NCBI GenBank assembly: GCA_016931225.1
Contig: JAFGFE010000031.1
Location: forward strand, 1 to 64,000
DNA: 64,000 bases
Source of the DNA: Candidatus Zymogenaceae bacterium
GTDB taxonomy: Bacteria > Desulfobacterota > Zymogenia > Zymogenales > Zymogenaceae
Direction of reading: 5' to 3'
Shown here: piece by piece, positions 21,587 to 29,776 of the stretch
How the letters are laid out: each line of letters opens with the position of its first letter
How positions within the stretch are numbered: position 1 is the stretch's first letter
Translations under genes and position numbers: made by a program
The notes under the pieces: generated by a model
Databases searched by the model: none
Told to the model about the DNA's origin: nothing
Seen by the model: only the letters and a program-made list of their open reading frames with translations

Positions 21587-21611
21587 CAAAAATTTTCCTG
21601 AGATTTAAAGT
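21583..21611 (+). promoter_or_regulatory. promoter of liv operon 1
   Basis: A perfect TTGACA (21583-21588), 17-bp spacer and TAAAGT (21606-21611), overlapping the last codons of der. The expected start site is near 21618, giving a leader of about 55 nt that ends in a strong AAAGGAGG ribosome binding site. Confidence 0.65.
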
Positions 21612-21623
21612 GAATCTTTAAAT
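21603..21623. promoter_or_regulatory. operator-like palindrome over the liv1 promoter
   Basis: A perfect inverted repeat, ATTTAAAG and CTTTAAAT, separated by 5 bp. It covers the -10 box and the expected transcription start, the usual place for a repressor site. The cognate regulator is not identified in this window. Confidence 0.45.
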
Positions 21624-21672
21624 ATGGTGAATGATTCCACTTTTTATTACGGGATCAAAGGAGGTTTAACGT

Positions 21673-22890
21673 ATGGGCAAACTGAGAAATCTGAAGTGGT
21701 TCGTTCTTTTTTCCGCCTTGGCACTGGTATTCGCATTCGCCATCGCCGGGTGTCAGGAAAAACCGGCAGAACCGACCACACCGGAAGAGGCGGCAACCGA
21801 TGAGCCTGTCGCCGATGAAGCTGCGGGTCCCATAAAGATCGGTCTTGCCGCTCCCATGTCCGGTGACGCCGCTGCATATGGAGAAATCATCAGAAACGGC
21901 GCAATGATGAAAATCGACGAAATCAACGAAGCCGGCGGCATTAACGGAAGGATGCTTGAACTTGTAGTGGGCGACGAGCGCTGTGATCCGAAGGAAGCCG
22001 CTGCTGTTGCACAGAACTTTGCCAGTAATGAGGATATCATTGCGGTTCTGGGACACGTATGCAGTTCCGCCACCCTTGCCGCTATTCCGTATTATGATGA
22101 GGCGGGTCTCCCGGCGATATCTCCCACAGCAACCAATGTGGAAGTCGGCCGGAGCAGCGAATATATGTTCCGCAACGTCTTCACGGATGACTTCCAGGGA
22201 CGATTCATGGCGAAATACGCCAAGGAAGTCCTCGGAGTCGAAAAGGTCGGCGTGTTCCATGAAAACAACGACTACGCAATCGGCCTGAAGGAAGCATTTG
22301 TAGCGGCGGCTGAAGAGATCGGTCTTGAGGTCGTGGGTGTCGAGGCGTATGTCGCCGATACCGTCGATTTTGCTCCTCAGCTTTCCAAGTTCAAGGAACT
22401 CGCCCCCGACGCGATATTTATCGCCGGTTACTATCAGCAGGGCGGGCTGATCCTCGCACAGGCGGAAACGCTCGGTCTTGACGTACAGTTCATGGGAGCG
22501 GACGGCCTGAACAACCCGGAGCTGATCAACATCGCCAAGGACGCCGCCGAAGGATTCATGGCAAGCTCTCCTTTGGTGTATGAAGCCGCCGGTAAGGAAG
22601 CCTTGGAATTCAAGAAGGCCTTCGAGGAAAAATACGGTCTGACTCCCGACTGGATGGCGGCAAACGCCTATGACGCCATCGGCATGATGGTCGTCGCCAT
22701 CGAGAAGTGCGGCGCCGACAGAGCGGCCATTACGGAATGTCTGGCCGGTATGACAACCCCGGAAACCGGATACGTCGGTATCGCCGGTATCACCATCTTC
22801 GATGAAAACGGAGACTGCAGCAAGCCTGTGTTTGTTTCCGAAGTGAAAGACGGAGAATTCATCGCTGCTGAAAAGCAGATCTTGGATTAG
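21673..22890 (+). CDS. livK: HAAT-family ABC transporter substrate-binding lipoprotein (liv1)
   Basis: A 405-residue periplasmic-binding protein of the branched-chain amino-acid type. A lipoprotein signal ends in AIAGC with Cys27 as lipid site, then an acidic linker, then the mature start IKIGLAAPMSGDAAAYGEIIRNGAMMKIDEINEAGGING. That is the standard Peripla_BP_6 opening. The true ligand cannot be read from sequence: Leu/Ile/Val, other amino acids and aromatic acids all occur in this family. It has its own promoter and is followed by a terminator before the permease gene. Confidence 0.93.
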   Translation: MGKLRNLKWFVLFSALALVFAFAIAGCQEKPAEPTTPEEAATDEPVADEAAGPIKIGLAAPMSGDAAAYGEIIRNGAMMKIDEINEAGGINGRMLELVVGDERCDPKEAAAVAQNFASNEDIIAVLGHVCSSATLAAIPYYDEAGLPAISPTATNVEVGRSSEYMFRNVFTDDFQGRFMAKYAKEVLGVEKVGVFHENNDYAIGLKEAFVAAAEEIGLEVVGVEAYVADTVDFAPQLSKFKELAPDAIFIAGYYQQGGLILAQAETLGLDVQFMGADGLNNPELINIAKDAAEGFMASSPLVYEAAGKEALEFKKAFEEKYGLTPDWMAANAYDAIGMMVVAIEKCGADRAAITECLAGMTTPETGYVGIAGITIFDENGDCSKPVFVSEVKDGEFIAAEKQILD

Positions 22891-22910
22891 GGGTTATTCG
22901 TGTGTAATCA

Positions 22911-22941
22911 AGGGGGAGGGTCTTCACCCTCCCCCTTTTTT
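22911..22941 (+). terminator. intra-operon Rho-independent terminator between livK1 and livH1
   Basis: A perfect 10-bp stem, AGGGGGAGGG with CCCTCCCCCT, closes a 6-nt loop and is followed by five T. No promoter is evident between it and livH at 22961. It probably lets most transcripts end after the binding-protein gene while some read through into the membrane genes. Confidence 0.85.
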
Positions 22942-22960
22942 GACAGGGGTAGGGCAGGGG

Positions 22961-23848
22961 ATGTTCATTCAGCAGCTTGTTAACGGACTTACTCTCGGTG
23001 GCGTATATGCACTTATCGCCGTCGGTTATACGATGGTGTATGGAATCATCGAGTTGATTAACTTCGCCCACGGCGAAATATACATGCTCGGTGCGTTTCT
23101 CGCCTTCACCTTCGTCACCATGCTCAACCTTCCGTTTCCCCTGGCAGTCCTGCTTTCCATATCATGTTGCGCGCTATTCGGCGTTATCCTGGAATTCATC
23201 GCCTATCGTCCTCTCAGGAAAGCGCCGCGTCTGGCCGCACTCATCACGGCCATCGGTGCGTCACTCTTTCTCCAGAACGTCGCACTGATGATCTGGGGCG
23301 GTCGTATGAAAACATATCCGAAGGGAACCATCCCTGAAATATTTAAATCCGCTCTTTTTTATATGGGTGATGTCAAGGTATCTCTGCTGCAATATGACAT
23401 CATCTCCATCACAATATTCTTGATGTTCTGTCTTCATATCCTTATTACACAGACAAAAATAGGCACCGCCATGCGGGCCTGCGCCCAGGACAAGACTACC
23501 GCATCCCTCATGGGCATAAATGTCAACCGGGTGATATCGTTCACCTTCGCCGTTGGATCCGGTCTGGGTGCGGTTGCGGGGATCATCGTCGGTGTTTATT
23601 ATAACGCAATTTTCCCCATGATGGGATATACCGCCGGTGTCAAGGCGTTTGCGGCGGCGGTGTTGGGCGGTATCGGCAACATCCCCGGAGCGATGTTCGG
23701 TGGATTCGTGCTGGGGATCGCCGAATCATACGGGGCGGGGTACCTTTCTTCCGGGTATCGGGACGGTATCGCATATGCCATTATGATCCTCGTGATCATC
23801 TTCCGTCCGTCCGGAATACTTGGAAGAAAAACAGTGGTGAAGGTATAA
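22961..23848 (+). CDS. livH: HAAT ABC transporter permease LivH (liv1)
   Basis: A 295-residue inner-membrane permease with about eight hydrophobic segments. It begins MFIQQLVNGLTLGGVYALIAVGYTMVYG, and the INFAHGEIYMLGAF motif is diagnostic for LivH. The EAA-like coupling region is GGIGNIPGAMFGG. The ATG at 22961 is preceded by AGGGCAGGGG; an upstream TTG at 22940 lies in the terminator tail and is unlikely. Confidence 0.93.
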   Translation: MFIQQLVNGLTLGGVYALIAVGYTMVYGIIELINFAHGEIYMLGAFLAFTFVTMLNLPFPLAVLLSISCCALFGVILEFIAYRPLRKAPRLAALITAIGASLFLQNVALMIWGGRMKTYPKGTIPEIFKSALFYMGDVKVSLLQYDIISITIFLMFCLHILITQTKIGTAMRACAQDKTTASLMGINVNRVISFTFAVGSGLGAVAGIIVGVYYNAIFPMMGYTAGVKAFAAAVLGGIGNIPGAMFGGFVLGIAESYGAGYLSSGYRDGIAYAIMILVIIFRPSGILGRKTVVKV

Positions 23849-23854
23849 TCGATC

Positions 23855-25015
23855 ATGCCCAAACGAATTCCCCGATATACATCAGCCTTTTTTTCAAAGA
23901 ACCAACCGGTTGTATACGGGTTGTTGTTCCTGGCGGTTTTTTTCATACCATTTTATTCCTTCCTGGGCGATTTTCACGAGACATTCATGTATATCTGCAT
24001 CCTCTCGATGCTGTATATCGTGCTTGCCCTCGGCCTGAATATTATCCCCGGTTTCACCGGTCTCCTTGATCTTGGATTTGTCGGCTTCTACGCCATCGGC
24101 GCCTACACGGCGGGATTATTGACGCTCAAATGCGGGGCCATGGGACCTCCCTGGGATATCCTCTCCAATTACTGGGTTATCATACCATTGGCGGCCCTGA
24201 ACGGCGCGTTGTGGGGCATACTCCTTGGGGCGCCGACCCTCAGGTTGACGGGGGATTATTTCGCAATCGTCACCTTCGGCTTTTCAGAGCTTGTGGTGCT
24301 TGTTATCGTCAACGAGATGTGGCTGACCCGGGGGCCGATGGGACTACCCGGGATATCTTCGCCGGGCATCGACCTCACGTTCTTATACCCGATCACCCGT
24401 TTTTTCTTCGAAAACCCGATCGTCTATTCTTTCAAGGGGAAAGTCCCGTTTTTCTACCTGATCCTCTTCATGATGATTGCAACGATCTTCATCATGAATC
24501 GACTGGAGGATTCCCGGCTCGGTCGTGCGTGGTTCGCCATCCGGGACGATGAAATCGCCGCCGAATGCAGCGGTATAAACATCATGAGATACAAGGTCAT
24601 CGCATTTGCCATCAGCGCATCTTTTGGGGCCATCGGCGGTTCTTTCTTCGCACGGTGGTTCGGTTTCATCAGCCCCGTCAGCTTCAAGTTCTGGGAATCG
24701 ATCCTGATACTCTGCATGGTGGTTCTCGGCGGTATGGGAAGTATTCCCGGTGTGATTCTCGGTGCAACGGTGCTGGTGAGCCTTTCCGAGCTGTTGCGCC
24801 AAGTTCTGGAGCCCTGGCCGGATCTGGTACAGGCGCGATACGCGCTCTTCGGCATCATTCTGATATTGATGATGCGTTTTCTGCCTGCGGGATTAATTCC
24901 CCTCTCCAGGGTGAAGCGGGTTATGTCTACAAAGGATGAGTCGATTTTGCAAACCATGAATGAGAGCTTTTTCAGCGTCTCCACCGACAGCAAAAAGCTG
25001 AGCAAAGATAGATGA
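23855..25015 (+). CDS. livM: HAAT ABC transporter permease LivM (liv1)
   Basis: A 386-residue permease, the partner of LivH, with about ten hydrophobic segments and the NIIPGFTGLLDLGFVGFYAIGAY signature. The coupling motif is VVLGGMGSIPGVILGA. Compared with the other two LivM proteins in this window it has longer N- and C-terminal tails, the latter hydrophilic and Ser/Lys-rich. Its TGA overlaps the livG ATG. Confidence 0.92.
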   Translation: MPKRIPRYTSAFFSKNQPVVYGLLFLAVFFIPFYSFLGDFHETFMYICILSMLYIVLALGLNIIPGFTGLLDLGFVGFYAIGAYTAGLLTLKCGAMGPPWDILSNYWVIIPLAALNGALWGILLGAPTLRLTGDYFAIVTFGFSELVVLVIVNEMWLTRGPMGLPGISSPGIDLTFLYPITRFFFENPIVYSFKGKVPFFYLILFMMIATIFIMNRLEDSRLGRAWFAIRDDEIAAECSGINIMRYKVIAFAISASFGAIGGSFFARWFGFISPVSFKFWESILILCMVVLGGMGSIPGVILGATVLVSLSELLRQVLEPWPDLVQARYALFGIILILMMRFLPAGLIPLSRVKRVMSTKDESILQTMNESFFSVSTDSKKLSKDR

Positions 25016-25812
25016 GCTATACCATCCTGACAATTGATGGGCTGAGTAAGTTTTACGGCGGTGTTCGTGCGGTCGACAACGTCTCCTTCGACATCGAAAG
25101 AGGGGAGATACTCTCGTTGATCGGACCGAACGGAGCGGGGAAAACAACGCTTTTTAACTGCGTTACCGGCCTGACGAATCCGACCGGTGGGAGAGTCATA
25201 CTCGAAAAAAACGGACGGGGGCGGATAATCTCTTCTAAAAGTAAGGCCTTTAAACCATCTTTAAAGCCTGATAGGATTAATGCCCACGGCATCGCCCGTA
25301 CATTCCAGAACATCAGGCTGTTTAACACGCTCACCGTCCTGAATAACGTGAAGGTTGGCCGACATGCTCTGACGAAAAGCAATTTTTTCGGGGCCGTTCT
25401 GAGGTCGAGAAGTCAGCAGCATGAGGAGAAGGAAACCCTTCGAAAGTCAATCAAACACATCGTCTTCGTCGGACTGGAAGAAAAGATACTGGATATCGCT
25501 TCGAATCTTTCATATGGGGATCAGCGTCGTGTTGAAATAGCCAGGGCGCTTGCATCTGAGCCGGCCCTGCTTTTACTTGACGAGCCCGCCGCCGGGATGA
25601 ATCCGAAGGAAACATCGGATTTGATGAACCTGATTCGACGTATCAGGGATACCGGGGTGACGATTCTGCTGATCGAACACGATATGAAGGTGGTAATGGA
25701 GATATCGGATCGTATCGTGGTGCTTGATTACGGCAAGAAGATTGCGGAAGGCAAACCACAGGATATAAAACAAGACAAGAAGGTCATCGAGGCGTATCTC
25801 GGAACGGACTGA
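25012..25812 (+). CDS. livG: HAAT ABC transporter ATPase LivG (liv1)
   Basis: A 266-residue ABC ATPase. Walker A is GPNGAGKTT, the ABC signature is the divergent LSYGDQRRVEIARAL typical of LivG, and Walker B is LLLLDEPAAGMNP followed by the H-loop His in IEHDMK. It carries a somewhat enlarged basic segment between Walker A and the IARTFQNIRLF Q-loop (residues about 70-95) compared with the other two LivG copies here. Confidence 0.94.
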   Translation: MSYTILTIDGLSKFYGGVRAVDNVSFDIERGEILSLIGPNGAGKTTLFNCVTGLTNPTGGRVILEKNGRGRIISSKSKAFKPSLKPDRINAHGIARTFQNIRLFNTLTVLNNVKVGRHALTKSNFFGAVLRSRSQQHEEKETLRKSIKHIVFVGLEEKILDIASNLSYGDQRRVEIARALASEPALLLLDEPAAGMNPKETSDLMNLIRRIRDTGVTILLIEHDMKVVMEISDRIVVLDYGKKIAEGKPQDIKQDKKVIEAYLGTD

Positions 25813-25819
25813 CATTGAC

Positions 25820-26530
25820 ATGCTTGAACTGATAGACATATATACAAATTACGGGAGCATTGAGGCCCTCAAGGGAGTTTCCCTGAAGATCAACGAGGGT
25901 GAAATCGTCACGCTCATAGGCGCAAACGGCGCCGGGAAATCGACGACACTCATGACCATCAGCGGCATCAACACCGCAAGAAAGGGACGTGTGCTGCTCA
26001 AAGGGAAAGACATTACACGGGTGCAGCCCGATAAAATAGTCCAGATGGGTGTTTCTCAGGTGCCTGAGGGCAGGCGTATATTTCCGCTTTTAACGGTGCG
26101 TGAAAACCTCATGATGGGCTCCTACATCAGGAAGAGAGACGCGCAGTTTAAAAAAGACCTGAAACAAATATTCAGCTTTTTCCCGATCCTTGAACAGAGA
26201 AGGAAACAGGACGGGGGAACACTTTCCGGAGGTGAGCAGCAGATGCTCGCCATCGCCCGGGCGCTGATGAGCAATCCAAAGATACTTTTACTCGATGAGC
26301 CGTCACTTGGTCTGGCTCCTTTAGTGGTAAAAAGCATATTCTCCATAATCAGAGACATTAATGAAAAAAACGGCACCACGATACTGCTTGTCGAGCAAAA
26401 CGCTAAAATGGCACTTGAAACGTCTCATCGTGGATATGTACTTGAGACGGGAAAGGTTGTCCTTGAAGATACGTCAAAGAATCTTTTACATAATGAGTCT
26501 GTGAAAAAAGCCTACTTGGGAGAAACTTAG
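25820..26530 (+). CDS. livF: HAAT ABC transporter ATPase LivF (liv1)
   Basis: A 236-residue ABC ATPase. Walker A GANGAGKST, Q-loop SQVPEGRRIFPLLTV, signature LSGGEQQMLAIARAL and Walker B LLLDEPSLGLAP are complete. It heterodimerises with LivG to energise LivH/LivM. It lies 7 nt behind livG and completes the K-H-M-G-F set. Confidence 0.94.
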   Translation: MLELIDIYTNYGSIEALKGVSLKINEGEIVTLIGANGAGKSTTLMTISGINTARKGRVLLKGKDITRVQPDKIVQMGVSQVPEGRRIFPLLTVRENLMMGSYIRKRDAQFKKDLKQIFSFFPILEQRRKQDGGTLSGGEQQMLAIARALMSNPKILLLDEPSLGLAPLVVKSIFSIIRDINEKNGTTILLVEQNAKMALETSHRGYVLETGKVVLEDTSKNLLHNESVKKAYLGET

Positions 26531-26547
26531 GGGAGAGGAGCGCGAAA

Positions 26548-26823
26548 TTGGAAGACAGGAGAAAAGAAGAAATTTTTACGAAGAAAGTCAAGGCGGGAAG
26601 AAGAACCTATTATTTTGATGTCAAGGAGAACGTCAACAACGACAAGTACTTGATCATCTCAGAGACAAAGGCTGTTGATTTCGGAAAACAGGACAGGTTC
26701 AGAATCATGGTATTCCCTGAGGATCTGGACAACTTCCAGGAAGCGTTTGATGAGGTGGTAAATTTCATCAGGGAAAACGACCATTCACGTTCTGAAGAGT
26801 ATGATTCCTCAATGGGAGATTAG
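26548..26823 (+). CDS. DUF3276 / PUR-alpha-like nucleic-acid-binding protein
   Basis: A 91-residue protein with the compact beta-beta-beta-alpha pattern of bacterial PUR-like proteins: KKVKAGRRTYYFDVKENVNNDKYLIISETK, then RIMVFPEDLDNFQEAFDEVVNFI. Proteins of this type bind single-stranded DNA or RNA. The start is a TTG at 26548 with GGGAGAGGAG upstream. It is 17 nt behind livF, so it is cotranscribed with liv1, and a terminator follows. Any regulatory role on the transporter mRNA is only inference. Confidence 0.8.
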   Translation: MEDRRKEEIFTKKVKAGRRTYYFDVKENVNNDKYLIISETKAVDFGKQDRFRIMVFPEDLDNFQEAFDEVVNFIRENDHSRSEEYDSSMGD

Positions 26824-26924
26824 AAGAAACAGGGAAAAGAAGAATGATAAAGATAGAATCGATATGAAATATTGAGTAAAACAAAAGTTGGTTTACATAA
26901 TATATCTTATCGGACATTGTGTAT

Positions 26925-26988
26925 GGGCGTTGTTTTTAACGATTGGGTCATATAAATCGATTAAACACAGCGCCCTTTTTGTTTTTTT
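26925..26988 (+). terminator. terminator at the end of liv operon 1
   Basis: A long imperfect hairpin: outer GGGCGTTGT pairs with the AACACAGCGCCC arm through one G-T pair, and an inner TTAACGATT/AATCGATTAA stem with one bulge extends it. A T-rich tail (TTTTTGTTTTTTT) follows. It lies in the convergent gap before the 3' end of the minus-strand PaaK-like gene at 26987. Confidence 0.7.
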
Positions 26989-28276
26989 ATCTTTTATCCT
27001 CTATAAGCTCACCGTCTGGCAAGCTGTCATTTTCTATCAACCTGATCGATACTTCAAAGCCCAGCTCGTGAAGTATCCGATGCTCGACATCCCTGATAAA
27101 ACGCCTTTCAACCTTCATCTCATCATGGAAAATATTCTCTGTTATTTCTAATTGAATATCCATGAGATCATCGCCGTTTTCCCTATATAACACTATTCGA
27201 AATCGAGGTTCATCCTGTATTATCTCTTTGAGGATGTTTTGTATCTGATATGGATACAGGTTGATACCACGAAAGACGATAAGATCGTCATACCGTCTTT
27301 TTACCGGATCCATTTTTATATGTGTTCTTCCACAGGGACACACATCATCCGACAGATAGAGCCGTGTCACATCTCCCGTTCGGTATCGTATGAGCGGAAA
27401 CGCTTCCATCGTCAATGTCGTCAGGACAAGCTCGCCCTCTTCTCCATACGGAAGGGACTTCCCTGTTTTCGTATCGATGATCTCCGGTATAAAATGATCT
27501 TCAAATATATGCAGCCCGTTTTTTTCCCGGCATTCCGAGGCAATCCCCGGCCCAAATACGGATTCAACGCCATAATGGAAATATGCGGACACATACAGAT
27601 TCTCCTCAATTTCCCGACGCATGTCATCCGTCCACGGCTCCGCCCCCAGTATGGCGTATTTCAATGAGAGGTGCTTCGGATTGATACCATTGTCTTTCAT
27701 CTCGCGTATCAGCCGTAGTATATATGACGGTGTGGAAACGATTGCGGTGGATTTATAATCCTGAAGAATCCTCAGCTGCCTCTTGATGTGAGTGGTCGAC
27801 GTGGGAATGACCGACGCCCCAATATTTTCAGCGGCGTAATGGTATCCGAAGGCGCCCGGGAATAAGCCGTATGAAAGCGCAATCTGCAGTACATCGTCTT
27901 CGTCAAGACCCGCGGAGCACAGGGTGCGAGCAACACGGCGTGACCAGCTCTTGAGATCCTCCATCGTGAATCCCGTGATCCCCACATCCCCTGACGCGGC
28001 GTGAATCCGCACTACATCTCTCAAGTGAACCGCAAACAAGTCATAGGGGTAACTCTCCTTCAGATCTTCCCTCGTAATGAACGGGAGTTTGGAAAGATCT
28101 TCTATCGATTCGATCGCGTCTTTTTCAATATTGAACCCGACCTGATCGAATCGATGACGATAAAAGGTCACGTTATGCCGAATAATACGGTTTATGGTCT
28201 TCTGCAGCCCCTCAAGCTGGAACTGCTTCAGCTCCTCCCGAGACATTGTCTCGTTTTTTTCATCCCAAATCCGCAT
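26987..28276 (-). CDS. PaaK-like adenylate-forming protein with degenerate active site (paaK-C)
   Basis: A 429-residue homologue of phenylacetate-CoA ligase. The overall PaaK fold is kept: the SREELKQFQLEGLQKTINR start, ESYPYDLFAV, GAEPWTDDMRREIE, YRTGDVTRL and FRGINLYPYQIQNIL. The phosphate-binding loop, [13 protein letters not shown] in paaK-A, is here SGDVGITGFT (27995-27972), three residues shorter and without the Lys. The C-terminal catalytic Lys of the family (EGKAVRV in paaK-A) is also missing (PDGELIEDKR). It probably does not catalyse a normal ligase reaction. The ATG at 28276 has a GAGAGGA site and overlaps the LivG-B stop. Confidence 0.85.
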   Translation of the reverse strand: MRIWDEKNETMSREELKQFQLEGLQKTINRIIRHNVTFYRHRFDQVGFNIEKDAIESIEDLSKLPFITREDLKESYPYDLFAVHLRDVVRIHAASGDVGITGFTMEDLKSWSRRVARTLCSAGLDEDDVLQIALSYGLFPGAFGYHYAAENIGASVIPTSTTHIKRQLRILQDYKSTAIVSTPSYILRLIREMKDNGINPKHLSLKYAILGAEPWTDDMRREIEENLYVSAYFHYGVESVFGPGIASECREKNGLHIFEDHFIPEIIDTKTGKSLPYGEEGELVLTTLTMEAFPLIRYRTGDVTRLYLSDDVCPCGRTHIKMDPVKRRYDDLIVFRGINLYPYQIQNILKEIIQDEPRFRIVLYRENGDDLMDIQLEITENIFHDEMKVERRFIRDVEHRILHELGFEVSIRLIENDSLPDGELIEDKR

Positions 28277-29039
28277 AGTCTTCCTCTCGGCCGAGATATG
28301 CCTCAATGACTTTCTCGTCGTTGCGTATTTCTTCAGGTGTTCCCTCGGAAATCTTCTTTCCGTAATCGAGCACCGCTATCCTGTCACATATGCCCATGAT
28401 GAGATTCATATCATGTTCTATCAGAAGCACGGTGATCCCCCTCTTCCTGATGGCCATGATGAGCTTCATCAGGTCTTCGGTTTCTCTCGGATTCATCCCC
28501 GCGGACGGCTCATCGAGGAGCAACAGCTCCGGCTCCACCGCAAGCGCCCGGGCTATCTCTACGTGCCGCTGTTTTCCGTATGGGAGGCTGTCGGCGGGGA
28601 GACCCTTTTCTGATTCTATGTGCACGAAATTGAGAATTTCATTGACCCTTTCGATATTCTCACGCTCCTCGCGTCGAACCAACCTCCCCCCGACGATACC
28701 GCGAATAAGCCCCGCCTTCGTCCTGATGTGACGACCCGCAACAACATTCTCAAAAACCGTCATACCGTTAAAGAGCTGTATATTTTGAAATGTTCTCGCA
28801 ATGCCTGATCGGGTGATATAAAAGGGTTTTTTGCCCGTCAGTTTCCTCCCCTTGAAGAAGAAATCTCCCGTCGTCACCGGAAGAATACCGCTGATCACAT
28901 TGAAAAATGTCGTTTTCCCTGCACCGTTGGGACCTATCAGCCCCATTATGACATTTTTCGGTACCGAAAGGTGAACGTCCGACAGCGCCTTCACGCCGCC
29001 GAAATCCTTGTAAATGCCTTTCGATTCAAGCATCATCAT
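28260..29039 (-). CDS. livG: HAAT ABC transporter ATPase LivG (transporter B)
   Basis: A 259-residue ABC ATPase with Walker A GPNGAGKTT, the LPYGKQRHVEIARAL signature and Walker B LLLLDEPSAGMNP. It is the LivG type, with the extended H-loop region IEHDMNLIMGICDRIAVLDYG. In this transporter livG follows livF, the reverse of the order in the other two sets. The ATG at 29039 overlaps the livF TGA. Immediately downstream is paaK-C, sharing 17 nt. Confidence 0.94.
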   Translation of the reverse strand: MMMLESKGIYKDFGGVKALSDVHLSVPKNVIMGLIGPNGAGKTTFFNVISGILPVTTGDFFFKGRKLTGKKPFYITRSGIARTFQNIQLFNGMTVFENVVAGRHIRTKAGLIRGIVGGRLVRREERENIERVNEILNFVHIESEKGLPADSLPYGKQRHVEIARALAVEPELLLLDEPSAGMNPRETEDLMKLIMAIRKRGITVLLIEHDMNLIMGICDRIAVLDYGKKISEGTPEEIRNDEKVIEAYLGREEDYADLG

Positions 29040-29764
29040 TCATAGACCTCACGGTATCCCTTCCCGAGATACGCCCTTTTTACCTCTTCATTATCGAGAA
29101 GCACTTCCTTATCTCCGTGGGATGTGAACATTCCCATTTCCATGACGTATCCCCGATCCGCCAAAGCCAGGGCGGCACGGGCGTTCTGTTCGATCAAAAG
29201 GATGGTTGTTTCCATTTCCTTCAATTCTTTTATCGTCTTAAATACTTCCAACACCACCTTGGGTGCAAGTCCCATAGACGGCTCATCAAGCATGATGAGC
29301 TTCGGTCTGCTCATGAGTGATCGGGCGATGGCCAGCATCTGCTGCTCCCCGCCCGAGAGGGTCCCGGCGGACTGTTTTCTTCTCTCGCCGAGTATTGGAA
29401 ACAGGGTATACACCTTTTCAAAATCATAGGCGATTTCATTTCTGTCCTTTTGCGTGAAAGCTCCTAATTCAAGGTTGTCTCTCACGCTGAGCTTTGCGAA
29501 AATTTTTCGCCCTTCGGGAACGTGTGATATACCCCTTCTGAGAATACGTTCCGCGGTGAGTGAATTGATCTTTTGCTTTTCAAAGAGTATCTCACCCCGT
29601 TCTGTGGGAATAAGCCCTGAAATCGTTTTAAGCAGCGTCGATTTGCCGGCGCCGTTACCGCCGATGATTGTAACAATCTCCCCTTTATTGATATGAAAGG
29701 TTATTCTCTTGAGTACATGCACATTTCCATAGTACGCATGCAAATTTTTCACGATAAGAAGCAT
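29036..29764 (-). CDS. livF: HAAT ABC transporter ATPase LivF (transporter B)
   Basis: A 242-residue ABC ATPase with Walker A GGNGAGKST, SHVPEGRKIFAKLSV, signature LSGGEQQMLAIARSL and Walker B IMLDEPSMGLAP. An AAGAAGGA site lies 6 nt before the ATG at 29764; a TTG at 29770 would leave no spacing and is rejected. Placed 12 nt behind livM. Confidence 0.94.
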   Translation of the reverse strand: MLLIVKNLHAYYGNVHVLKRITFHINKGEIVTIIGGNGAGKSTLLKTISGLIPTERGEILFEKQKINSLTAERILRRGISHVPEGRKIFAKLSVRDNLELGAFTQKDRNEIAYDFEKVYTLFPILGERRKQSAGTLSGGEQQMLAIARSLMSRPKLIMLDEPSMGLAPKVVLEVFKTIKELKEMETTILLIEQNARAALALADRGYVMEMGMFTSHGDKEVLLDNEEVKRAYLGKGYREVYE

Positions 29765-29776
29765 CGGCAATCCTTC

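Noticed and set aside
26888-27151. 87-codon plus-strand frame at the convergent junction
   Set aside because: It runs through the liv1 terminator and the 3' end of paaK-C; no coding signals.
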